Part shown: positions 8,390 to 17,126 of the stretch, piece after piece | Position numbering within the stretch: position 1 is the stretch's first letter | How the letters are laid out: every line of letters begins with the position of its first letter | Origin: Aromatoleum tolulyticum | GTDB taxonomy: Bacteria; Pseudomonadota; Gammaproteobacteria; Burkholderiales; Rhodocyclaceae | Direction: 5' to 3' | NCBI RefSeq assembly: GCF_900156155.1 | Contig: NZ_FTMD01000009.1 | Coordinates: 62,001-126,000 of the forward strand | DNA length: 64,000 nucleotides | Made by a program: the position numbers and the translations under genes | The notes under the pieces: model-generated | The model's database searches: none | What the model was told of the DNA's origin: nothing | The model's input: only the letters and a program-made list of their open reading frames with translations

Positions 8390-11300
8390 TCAATCCGCAG
8401 TCGCGCATGCCTGACCGGGGAGCGGCCCGCTCGCGGGAGGCGTCTGCGCGGCGGCCTGGAAACGTCCGATCTCGGCGAGCGTCGCAATCATCGCCTCGTC
8501 CAGGCGCTCCACCGCCCCACGAGGCTCGGGGTCATCCCTCAAGGCCATCTCGGCCGCGCCGGCCGCGCTCGCGAGGCGCAACAGACCCATCGCACCTGCC
8601 GCCCCACGCAATTTGTGCGCAGCGCCGGCAGCGGCCGCCGCATCCCCGCCATGCAGGAAAGCGCCGACCTTGGCGGAGTCCTCACCGTACGTATCGACGA
8701 AGCGCTGCAGGTAGGTCGCAAAGGTCTTCGCGTCGCGCCACAGCCTGAGGCCGAGCGCGACGTCGAGCAGAGCCTCGCCCGCGCCGGCCGCGACGGGAAC
8801 GGACACGGCCGCAGTTGCAGGCGATGTCTTCTTCGCCGTGTAAGCCTGCAAGGCGGATATCAGGTCCTCGGCCGCAAACGGCTTGGACACGAAACCGCTC
8901 ATTCCGGCCCGCAGTGCCGCCTCATGCTGGTCGTGGAAGGCGCCGGCCGACACCGCGATCACCGGAAGCGCCCGCAGGGCCTCCGATGCACGGATGCGGC
9001 GCGTCGCTTCATAACCGTCCATGACCGGCATCTGCACGTCCATCAGCACCGCATCGAAGTCCGCGGGCTGTCGCTCGAGCAGCGCAAGGGCCGCCTCGCC
9101 ATGCTCCGCCTGCGCAACCAGTGCGCCCTCGCCTTCGAGAATTCCCTGGGCAACCTCGCGGTTGATGTCGCTGTCGTCAACGACGAGCACCCGGTATCCG
9201 GCAAGACGGCCCGACTGCGCCGGGGATGGCGCGCGGATCACGCCGCCGCCCCTGCCCGCGACCAGTTCCGCCACCGCTTCGAGCAAGGTCGTGCCCGTTA
9301 CCGGCTTGGTCAGGACGCGGTCGGCGAAGCGGCTGTCCGGATGCCTGTGCAGCGCTTCCCGGTCGGCCGCCGTCACCATCACGATGACCGGCTGCGCTTC
9401 GCTGCCGATCATGACGCGCATGGCGGCGGCCGTCGCCAGTCCGTCCATGCCCGGCATGCGCCAGTCGAGCAGCACGATGTCGAACGGCTGTCCGGCGTCC
9501 AGGCGCGTCCGCGCAGCGTCGATCGCCGCCGGGCCCGAATCGGCGAGTTCGGCCGTCCACCCCAGCGCCATCACGATCGCCCGAAGGGTTTCGCGCGCCA
9601 GCGGATGGTCATCGACGATCAACACCCGTTGCGGGCGAAGGGCGGGCGGGAGCGCGGCGGGCCTTTCGGCAAGCGCGAACGGCAACTCGAAGTAGAATTC
9701 GCTGCCCTGCCCGGGCTCGCTGCGCAAGCCGAGCTGCCCGCCCATCAGTCCGACGAGCTGCCGGCTGATCGCCAGGCCGAGGCCGGTTCCACCGAAGCGC
9801 CGGCTTGTCGAGGTATCCGCCTGGCTGAAGGCGGAGAAGATCTCTTCCTGCTTCTCGGGCGGGATGCCGATCCCGGTATCCGACACGCTGAAGCGCAGGC
9901 GCAGGCGATCGCCGTCGCGGCCCGCCAGCGCGACACGCAGCGCCACCTCGCCCCGCTCCGTGAACTTGATGGCATTGCTCGCGAGGTTGGTCAGCACCTG
10001 CCGCAAGCGCAGCGCGTCGCCCACGAGGAAATCCGTGCCGGGCGGCGGCGGCCAGACTGCGACTTCCACCGGCTTGCCCTCGCACGCATACGCCATCGTG
10101 CTCGCCAGTTCGTCGAGCACCTCCGCGAGGCGGAAGGGCTGATGCTCGATGTCGAGCCGATGCGCCTCGATCTTCGAGAAATCCAGGATGTCATTGAGGA
10201 TGCCCAGCAGCGAACGGCCCGCCCGCTGGATCTTGCGTGCCAGCTCGCGCGCGGCGGGCGGCAGTTCGGCCCGCTCCAGCAGGTATGCCAGGCCGAGCAC
10301 CGCATTCATCGGAGTGCGTATCTCGTGGCTCATGTTCGCCAGGAACTCGCTCTTGGCACGGCTCCCCGCCTGGGCGAGCTCCGACTGGCGGGTGAGTTCC
10401 ACGTTCAGCTCTTCCAGGCGGATCTGCGCCTCCTTCAGTTCGCTCACGTCGGAGACCACCGCATACACGCCGCGCACGTGCTCGCCGTCGTGATCCGGAA
10501 CCAGATGCCACCACAGGTGCTTCACGCCTCCGCGCCGATCGTCGGTCGTGCTCACCTGGAATTTCTGCGGCTGTCCGGCGAGGGCCGCCTCGACGTATGG
10601 CCGGCTCGTCTCGTACAGGGAAGGTTCGAAGACGGCGTCCATCGGCGCATTGCTCACCGAAACGGCACGCCTGCCGAGGAATTCCAGCAGCGCGCGGTTC
10701 GCGAAGCGGCATCGCAGGCGATCGTCCCAGTACGCGATCATCGTCGGAATGTTGTCGGTGACGGCGCTAAGGAAGCGCTCGCTTTGCCGCAAGGCCTCCT
10801 CGTTCTGCCGCTGCTCGGACACGTCGAGCGTGACGCTCACCACCCGCAGTGTTTCGCCCGCCGCGCTCCGCTGTGCCCGCCCGAGCGAGCGGACGATGCG
10901 CTCCGTGCCGTCGGGGCGCACGATGCGGAAGCTGGAGTCGAAGGATCCACCGTTCAGGGCGCGGTCGAAGGCTGCACCGACTGCCGCACGATCGCTCGCG
11001 GATACGTGCGACAGCCAGTCCTCCACACGCCTCGGGAAATCCTCCGCCGACAGACCGTAGATCTCGAGGAGACGATCGTCCCAGCTCAGGCGCCCGTCTT
11101 CGCAGCGGTATTCCGCCACCCCCATCCCGGCAGCTTCGGTTGCGAGCTGCAGCCGCTCGGCGATGCGCTGCTGGCGCGCGCCCTGCTCCACGAGCGCGGC
11201 GTGGCGCGCCTCCTCGGCGCTGGCACCGATGCGGCGCTGCACACTCTGCAGATAGATGTGGGCAAGACTCGCAAGCAGCGCGGACAGCGCGAGGATGCCC

Positions 11301-12229
11301 GCCGCGGACCAGCGCGGATCGGGCAGGTTCAGCGCCTTGTGGAAAGGCGCCAGCGCCCTGACCTCGACGAGCCATTCACGGCCGTACAGCTCCACCGGCA
11401 GCTGCCTGACCAACCCTGCGGCCGTCTCCTGATCGCTCCCCGGCGATGCGTAGAAGCGGAACGGCTGCTCGGCGTAAGCGGCGTCGTAGATCGCCACCGC
11501 GAATTCGCCGCCGCGAAAATCGAAATCCGCCAGCACCTCATCGATGATCAGCGGCGCATAGACCCACCCCAGCAACGACTTCCAGCGCTCTTCCGGCGAC
11601 GCGGGCTGGTACCCGCCGCGATAGACGGGCAGGAGCAACAGGAAGCCGCGCTCCGGCTTGCCCGTCGCCTGCACCAGCGTGAGCGGCGAGGTGAGCACGG
11701 GCCTTCCGGTACGCACCGCCGCCAGCGCCGCAATGCGGCGGTTCAGTTCGGATGCGATATCGAGCCCGATCGATTCGCGGTTGTTCGCCTCCGGCTCGAC
11801 GTGCAGGATGACGAAGCGCTCTCCCGCGTGCGGCGCGAACTGCCTGATGCGGAAATCCGGCCTGCCGTCGCTGCGTGCGGCAGCGACGAATTCCGCCTCC
11901 TCGGCGGGATCCACGCGGCGGACGAAACCGAAGCCGCGCGCGCCCGGGAATTCCCTGTCGGCCTCGCGCGACTGCGTGTACTGGAGGAAGCGCTTGCGCG
12001 GGATCGATTCGCTGCCGGCCCCGATGATCGCGCCGCGCGCGCCCCTCAAGCCGTACTCGAAGGTCTGGAAACGCGCCACCAGCGCGCTGGTGGTCCGGGT
12101 GGCGAGAGCATCGAAACGGGCGTTCGCGGTCTCCCGGTTCGTCTCGCCCATCCGCAGGGCGACGGCCAATGCGACGGCAAGGCCGATCAGGATGACCGTC
12201 AGGGGAAATACCAGGGTTCGCTTGCTCAT
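8390..12229 (-). CDS. CHASE-PAS-PAS hybrid sensor histidine kinase with two receivers and Hpt
   Basis: This 1279-aa membrane kinase has a full phosphorelay in one chain. In order: TM1 (about 5-25), periplasmic CHASE domain (about 60-250), TM2 (about 305-325), PAS (about 360-480), PAS (about 490-600), HisKA with His635 in MSHEIRTPMNAVLGL, HATPase (about 740-850, DTGIGIP and GGTGLGLAIS), receiver 1 (about 868-985, LLDWRMPGMDG), receiver 2 (about 1011-1130, VLMDVQMPVMDG) and a C-terminal Hpt domain (about 1160-1265, AHKLRGAAGAMG). CHASE domains sense small extracellular ligands, unknown here. ATG 12229 (MSKRTLVF) places TM1 at the N-terminus. It lies between the two SOS loci, divergent from dnaE2; no partner regulator is adjacent. 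Confidence 0.93.
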   Translation of the reverse strand: MSKRTLVFPLTVILIGLAVALAVALRMGETNRETANARFDALATRTTSALVARFQTFEYGLRGARGAIIGAGSESIPRKRFLQYTQSREADREFPGARGFGFVRRVDPAEEAEFVAAARSDGRPDFRIRQFAPHAGERFVILHVEPEANNRESIGLDIASELNRRIAALAAVRTGRPVLTSPLTLVQATGKPERGFLLLLPVYRGGYQPASPEERWKSLLGWVYAPLIIDEVLADFDFRGGEFAVAIYDAAYAEQPFRFYASPGSDQETAAGLVRQLPVELYGREWLVEVRALAPFHKALNLPDPRWSAAGILALSALLASLAHIYLQSVQRRIGASAEEARHAALVEQGARQQRIAERLQLATEAAGMGVAEYRCEDGRLSWDDRLLEIYGLSAEDFPRRVEDWLSHVSASDRAAVGAAFDRALNGGSFDSSFRIVRPDGTERIVRSLGRAQRSAAGETLRVVSVTLDVSEQRQNEEALRQSERFLSAVTDNIPTMIAYWDDRLRCRFANRALLEFLGRRAVSVSNAPMDAVFEPSLYETSRPYVEAALAGQPQKFQVSTTDDRRGGVKHLWWHLVPDHDGEHVRGVYAVVSDVSELKEAQIRLEELNVELTRQSELAQAGSRAKSEFLANMSHEIRTPMNAVLGLAYLLERAELPPAARELARKIQRAGRSLLGILNDILDFSKIEAHRLDIEHQPFRLAEVLDELASTMAYACEGKPVEVAVWPPPPGTDFLVGDALRLRQVLTNLASNAIKFTERGEVALRVALAGRDGDRLRLRFSVSDTGIGIPPEKQEEIFSAFSQADTSTSRRFGGTGLGLAISRQLVGLMGGQLGLRSEPGQGSEFYFELPFALAERPAALPPALRPQRVLIVDDHPLARETLRAIVMALGWTAELADSGPAAIDAARTRLDAGQPFDIVLLDWRMPGMDGLATAAAMRVMIGSEAQPVIVMVTAADREALHRHPDSRFADRVLTKPVTGTTLLEAVAELVAGRGGGVIRAPSPAQSGRLAGYRVLVVDDSDINREVAQGILEGEGALVAQAEHGEAALALLERQPADFDAVLMDVQMPVMDGYEATRRIRASEALRALPVIAVSAGAFHDQHEAALRAGMSGFVSKPFAAEDLISALQAYTAKKTSPATAAVSVPVAAGAGEALLDVALGLRLWRDAKTFATYLQRFVDTYGEDSAKVGAFLHGGDAAAAAGAAHKLRGAAGAMGLLRLASAAGAAEMALRDDPEPRGAVERLDEAMIATLAEIGRFQAAAQTPPASGPLPGQACATAD

Positions 12230-12426
12230 CGGCTTACGGCTCCGTCCCTGCACTGCGCTGATCGGCGAGACCGATTCACTGCATGTTAAGCCAAACACAT
12301 GACATTCGCGCACCCGGATGGCCCTTCAGGTGGGACGGGAGTCACACCGGCGCGTCCAATCGTCATCCGCATCCGGCGTGGGCAGCACATTGCGGCATGC
12401 AGTCGGGCAATCCGGCGCATGAAGTT

Positions 12427-12446
12427 TATACTGTACTTATGTACAG
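12427..12446 (+). promoter_or_regulatory. dnaE2 promoter with LexA box over the start codon
   Basis: A perfect LexA box CTGT-ACTTATGT-ACAG lies at 12431-12446. A -10 sequence TATACT occupies 12427-12432. The transcription start predicted from this -10 falls at about 12439, the A of the dnaE2 ATG, so the transcript may be leaderless. No convincing -35 is seen 16-18 bp upstream. Confidence 0.82.
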
Positions 12447-15400
12447 TTACTCAAGCCTTCCTGCACCACCCGGCGAAGCGGGATACGCGGAACTTCACTG
12501 CCTGAGCAATTTCAGCTTCCAGCGCGGCGCCTCGCACCCCGAGGAGCTCGCCGCACAGGCGGCCGGGCTGGGCTACACCGCGCTGGCGATCACCGACGAG
12601 TGCTCGCTCGCCGGCGTCGTGCGCGCACACCAGGAGATCCGGCGCCAGGCGCTGCCGCTGCACCTCATCGTCGGCACCGAGATCCGCCTCGCCGACGGTC
12701 CCCGCGTCGTCCTGCTCGCCACCGACCGCGCCGCTTACGGCCGGCTCTCGCGCCTCATCAGCCGTGGGCGGCGTGCCGCCGACAAGGGCGAATATCGCCT
12801 GACCCGCGCCGATCTCGAAGACGGCCTGCCGGGCTGTCTCGCCCTGCTCGTGCCGCCCGAGGGGACTCCGGACCATGCCGCCCTCATCGCGGATGGCTGC
12901 TGGCTCGACGGGCGCTTTCCCGGCTCGGCCTGGCTCGCCGTCGAACTCGCCTGCGGGCCGGACGATGCCGCACGGCTCGCGGGCCTGCTGGCGACCGCCC
13001 GTGAAGCCGGCCTCCGTCCCGTCGCGGCCACGGGCGCACTGATGCACGAGGCCGCACGACGGCCGCTTGCCGACGTGCTCGCCGCGATCCGTCTTCATGC
13101 CACCGTCGCCGAAGCCGGCTCCCGGCTCGCGGCGAACGCCGAACGCCGCCTGCACGAGCGCAGCACCCTCGCCCGCCGCTACCCGCCGGAACTGCTCGCG
13201 GAGACCCTGCGCATCGCCGCACGCTGCCGATTCCGGCTCGACGAACTGCGCTACGAATACCCCGCCGAGCTGGTCCCGGACGGCGAAACCCCGTCGGGCT
13301 GGCTGCGCCGCCTGGTCGAGGACGGCCTGCGCTGGCGCTATCGCCCGGACGGCGACGCCCCCCCGCGGGTACGCAAACAGATCGAATACGAACTCGCGCT
13401 GATCGCCGAACTCGGCTTCGAAGCCTATTTCCTCACCGTACACGACATCGTGCGCTTCGCCCGCAGCCGCGGGATCCTGTGCCAGGGGCGCGGCTCGGCG
13501 GCCAACTCGGTCGTGTGCTGGGCGCTCGGCATCACCGAAGTCGATCCCCGGCTCGGCATCATGCTGGTCGAGCGCTTCATCTCGAAGGAGCGCAACGAAC
13601 CGCCCGACATCGACGTCGATTTCGAGCACGACCGGCGCGAAGAGGTCATCCAGTACCTGTACGCGAAATACGGCCGCGAACGGGCCGCGCTCGCGGCCAC
13701 CGTCATCCGCTACCGCGCACGCAGCGCCCTGCGCGACGTCGGCCGCGCCCTCGGCTTCCCGCTGGCGCAGATCGAGCGGCTCACGCGCGACCACTTCTGG
13801 TTCGACGGCCGCCATATCCTGCCCGAACGCCTGCGCGATGCCGGCCTCGATCCCGACAGCCCGACCGTCCGGCGCCTCGCCGCCCTCACCGAGGAACTGA
13901 TCGGCTTTCCGCGCCACCTCTCGCAGCATGTCGGCGGCTTCGTCATCGCCCGCGGCCGCCTCGACGAGTTGGTGCCGATCGAAAACGCCGCGATGCCCGA
14001 ACGCACCGTGATCCAGTGGGACAAGGACGACCTCGACACCCTCGGACTGCTCAAGGTGGACGTCCTCGCCCTCGGCATGCTCTCGGCCCTGCGCCGCGGC
14101 CTCGCGCTGATGTCCGCACGGCACGGGCGGGCGTTCACCCTCGCCGACATCCCGCGCGAAGTCGATGCCGTGTACGACATGCTGTCCGCGGCCGACTCCG
14201 TCGGCGTCTTCCAGGTCGAATCGCGCGCCCAGATGACCATGCTGCCACGCCTCCGGCCCCGCCGCTTTTACGATCTCGTCGTCGAAGTCGCGATCGTGCG
14301 CCCCGGTCCGATCCAGGGCGGCATGGTCCATCCCTACCTCGAAGCGCGCACCCGCCAGGAGCGCGGCGAAGAAATCGACTATCCGCGCCCGGAATGCCGC
14401 GATCCCGGCACAGCGCAGGACGACGGCGTGCGCCAGGTGCTCGAACGCACGCTGGGCGTACCGATCTTCCAGGAACAGGTCATGCAGCTCGCCGTGGTCG
14501 CGGCCGGCTTCACCCCCGGCGATGCCGACCAGCTGCGCCGCGCGATGGGCGCCTGGCGCCGCCAGGGCGAGCTCGAACGCTACCGCGCGCAACTGCTTGC
14601 CGGCATGGCCGATCGCGGCTACCGGGCGGAGTTCGCCGAACGCCTGTGCAACCAGATCGAAGGTTTCGGCAGCTACGGCTTTCCCGAATCGCACGCCGCG
14701 AGCTTCGCGCTGCTGGTGTACTTTTCCGCCTGGATCAAGCGCTTCGAACCCGCCGTCTTCCTCTGCGCGCTGCTCAACAGCCAGCCGATGGGGTTCTATT
14801 CCCCTTCACAGCTGATCCAGGATGCCCGTCGGCACGGCGTGACAATACGCGGCACCGACGTGCGCGCCAGCGACTGGGACTGCACGCTCGAACCCCAGGA
14901 CGGCACGAACCTGCCCGCAGCGCGCCTGGGGTTGCGCATGGTCAAGGGGTTCAACGCCGACGCCGCGGCACGGATCGCCGCGACACGCAGCATGCGCCCC
15001 TTCGCCGGCGTGGACGATCTCGCGTTGCGCGCCGCGCTCGATGCCCGCGAACTCAGGCTGCTCGCCACCGCCGGCGCGCTGGCGGGGCTCGCCGGCCACC
15101 GCCGCCAGGCGCTCTGGCAAGCCGCCGGCGGCCAGCCGGCGGAAGGCATGCTGCATGGCGCGCCGGTGCTGGAGAGCGCCGCGGCAATCGCGCCGCCGAG
15201 CGAAGCGCAGGAACTGGTTGCCGACTACGCCCGGCTGGGCTTCACGCTCGGGCGCCACCCCCTCGCGCTACTGCGCGAGCGCCTCAGCGCAATGCGCTTC
15301 CTCACCGCCGCGGAAATCTCCGCCTGCCCCGACCGCAAGCTCGCCCGTGCCGCCGGCATCGTGACCTGCCGCCAGCGGCCGGGCACCGCGAAGGGAACGT

Positions 15401-15618
15401 TGTTCATGACCATCGAGGACGAAACGGGGCTCGCCAACGTGATCGTCCGGCCCGAACTCATCGAACGTCAGCGCCGGGAACTGCTCGGCGCGCGCCTGCT
15501 GGGAGTGTTCGGCCAGATCAGCCGCCAGGGCAATGTCACGCACCTGCTGGCGAGTCGCGTCGTCGACCATTCCACGATGCTCGGCGCACTCGACGCACAA
15601 AGCCGCGACTTCCATTGA
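12439..15618 (+). CDS. dnaE2: Error-prone DNA polymerase DnaE2 (ImuC)
   Basis: DnaE2 is the C-family polymerase of the SOS mutasome that performs mutagenic translesion synthesis with ImuA and ImuB. The 1059-aa protein begins with a PHP domain (YAELHCLSNFSFQRGASHPEEL, about residues 15-270). The polymerase core follows, with the catalytic PPDIDVDFEHDRREEV near residue 385 and GRGSAANSVVCWALGI. A helix-hairpin-helix and OB fold lie at the C-terminus (IVTCRQRPGTAKGTLFMTIEDE, about 970-1010). ATG 12439 is the only ATG near the conserved N-terminus and lies inside the LexA box. The gene is 7.7 kb from imuB instead of adjacent. Confidence 0.95.
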   Translation: MYSYSSLPAPPGEAGYAELHCLSNFSFQRGASHPEELAAQAAGLGYTALAITDECSLAGVVRAHQEIRRQALPLHLIVGTEIRLADGPRVVLLATDRAAYGRLSRLISRGRRAADKGEYRLTRADLEDGLPGCLALLVPPEGTPDHAALIADGCWLDGRFPGSAWLAVELACGPDDAARLAGLLATAREAGLRPVAATGALMHEAARRPLADVLAAIRLHATVAEAGSRLAANAERRLHERSTLARRYPPELLAETLRIAARCRFRLDELRYEYPAELVPDGETPSGWLRRLVEDGLRWRYRPDGDAPPRVRKQIEYELALIAELGFEAYFLTVHDIVRFARSRGILCQGRGSAANSVVCWALGITEVDPRLGIMLVERFISKERNEPPDIDVDFEHDRREEVIQYLYAKYGRERAALAATVIRYRARSALRDVGRALGFPLAQIERLTRDHFWFDGRHILPERLRDAGLDPDSPTVRRLAALTEELIGFPRHLSQHVGGFVIARGRLDELVPIENAAMPERTVIQWDKDDLDTLGLLKVDVLALGMLSALRRGLALMSARHGRAFTLADIPREVDAVYDMLSAADSVGVFQVESRAQMTMLPRLRPRRFYDLVVEVAIVRPGPIQGGMVHPYLEARTRQERGEEIDYPRPECRDPGTAQDDGVRQVLERTLGVPIFQEQVMQLAVVAAGFTPGDADQLRRAMGAWRRQGELERYRAQLLAGMADRGYRAEFAERLCNQIEGFGSYGFPESHAASFALLVYFSAWIKRFEPAVFLCALLNSQPMGFYSPSQLIQDARRHGVTIRGTDVRASDWDCTLEPQDGTNLPAARLGLRMVKGFNADAAARIAATRSMRPFAGVDDLALRAALDARELRLLATAGALAGLAGHRRQALWQAAGGQPAEGMLHGAPVLESAAAIAPPSEAQELVADYARLGFTLGRHPLALLRERLSAMRFLTAAEISACPDRKLARAAGIVTCRQRPGTAKGTLFMTIEDETGLANVIVRPELIERQRRELLGARLLGVFGQISRQGNVTHLLASRVVDHSTMLGALDAQSRDFH

Positions 15619-15652
15619 AGACTGCGCACGGCGCCGCCGCGCTCCGCCGCCC

Positions 15653-16900
15653 TTACTGCACGTCGCCCGGCGGCCCCTTGCGCAGGCAGTCCGTGACCGC
15701 CACGACGCAGTTGCGCCCCAGGCCCTTCGCCCGGTAAAGCGCCGCATCCGCTGCCGCCAGCAACTGTTCCAGCTTGTCGCCGGCTTCGAAGCCCGCGAAC
15801 CCGATGCTCACCGTGACAGCGACGGGCATCCCGTCCGCCCCCGCGATTTCGATGGCCGCGATCTGCTGCCGCAGACGGTCCGCAAGTTCGCGAGCGCCCT
15901 CCGGCAAGGTCCCCGGCAGAACGATCACGAACTCCTCGCCGCCATAGCGCCCGACGATGTCGATCTCGCGCACGCTCCCGGCGCAGGTTTGCGCAACCAT
16001 CCTGATCGTCTGGTCGCCCACGGCATGGCCGTGTTCGTCGTTGATCGATTTGAAATGATCGATGTCCACCATCAGCAGCGCCAGGGGCTGGCCGAATCGC
16101 TCGGCCCGCCGCCGCTCCTGCTCCGCGCGCTCGATCAGGTAGCGGCGATTCGCAATGCCCGTCAGGGCATCGACCTGCGCCAGCTGGCGCAGATCCTCCT
16201 CGCGGCCCTTGCGTTCGGTGATGTCCTCGCGCACCGCGACGAAATGCGACACCCGTCCGAAACGGTCCCGCAGCGGCGAGATCGCCATGTTCTCCCAATA
16301 CTCCTCGCCGCTCTTCCTGCGGTTGCACACCTCGCCCCGCCATACGCTGCCTGACAGGATCGTCTGCCACAGGTCGGCATAGACCTCGCTGCGCGTATGC
16401 CCGGCGCCGAACATCGCCGGACTGCGTCCGAGGATTTCGCTGCGCGAATACCCCGAAGTCTTCAGGAAGGCCTCGTTCACATATTCGATCCGGCCACGGT
16501 TGTTGGTGATCATGATCGCGGCCGGGGCGTGATCGACTGCCGCCTTGTAGGTTTCCAGCGCGTACTCGCTGACCGGGAGTTCCACATGGCTGAAATCCGG
16601 CGTCTCGCCACCGGAAAAGTCGCCCCGCGGGGGGAAGGCCGTTCCCGACTCGTCGGAGTCGGAGCCTGCGTCCGCCGGCGCGCCGGCCGTGCGCAGCAGA
16701 GGCCACACCGCCCACGCGATGACTACCGCGAGCAGCAACAGGGATACACCGAGGAAAGGAACGAAGATGTTGCCTCCCGTTTCGGCGTCGCCGAGACCGT
16801 CGGCTGCGAACACTCCGTCCAGCATCCAGAGCCCCACCGCCGTGAGCGACACGAACGCCACCACCAGGAAGATCGTCAGCGACGTGCGAGGGGAAAGCAT
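15653..16900 (-). CDS. Membrane PAS-GGDEF diguanylate cyclase
   Basis: This 415-aa protein makes cyclic di-GMP from two GTP. Two membrane segments (about residues 8-27 and 48-70, enclosing a roughly 20-residue loop) precede a PAS domain (about 115-235; ITNNRGRIEYVNEAFLKTSG) and a GGDEF domain (about 250-410). The active-site motif is RYGGEEF near residue 318, so it should be catalytic; DALTGIANRRYL starts the domain. ATG 16900 leaves a 44-nt leader from the predicted promoter; a GTG at 16939 is an alternative start but would lie only a few bases from it. It converges with dnaE2, 34 bp apart. Confidence 0.9.
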   Translation of the reverse strand: MLSPRTSLTIFLVVAFVSLTAVGLWMLDGVFAADGLGDAETGGNIFVPFLGVSLLLLAVVIAWAVWPLLRTAGAPADAGSDSDESGTAFPPRGDFSGGETPDFSHVELPVSEYALETYKAAVDHAPAAIMITNNRGRIEYVNEAFLKTSGYSRSEILGRSPAMFGAGHTRSEVYADLWQTILSGSVWRGEVCNRRKSGEEYWENMAISPLRDRFGRVSHFVAVREDITERKGREEDLRQLAQVDALTGIANRRYLIERAEQERRRAERFGQPLALLMVDIDHFKSINDEHGHAVGDQTIRMVAQTCAGSVREIDIVGRYGGEEFVIVLPGTLPEGARELADRLRQQIAAIEIAGADGMPVAVTVSIGFAGFEAGDKLEQLLAAADAALYRAKGLGRNCVVAVTDCLRKGPPGDVQ

Positions 16901-16950
16901 CAGCCGTTGAAACCAGGTAAACGAGGAGGATCCGAGCACATACCGCAATG

Positions 16951-16978
16951 ATAGTAGATACCTCTGTAGCAATGCCAA
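16951..16978 (-). promoter_or_regulatory. Putative sigma-70 promoter of the diguanylate cyclase gene
   Basis: Read on the minus strand: -35 TTGGCA (16978-16973), a 16-bp spacer and -10 TACTAT (16956-16951). It lies in an AT-rich patch in an otherwise GC-rich gap. The predicted start is near 16944, upstream of both candidate start codons. Confidence 0.6.
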
Positions 16979-17126
16979 ATAAATTATTTCTGAAACCGAC
17001 CGGGGACTTTGCCCCGCAGAGGCCCCGGCACCGGGAGCAAGCGCCGCGCGCGAACGGCGCGGTCGTTGCGCTAACATGCAGGTCCCCCGAGCGCCTTTCG
17101 CAACACCACCCGCAACGCCAGCAGCG

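Noticed and set aside
7964-12289. 1441-codon open frame on the plus strand
   Set aside because: It is antisense to the hybrid kinase, has no recognisable domain, and is an artefact of high GC content. The minus-strand kinase shows all domains.
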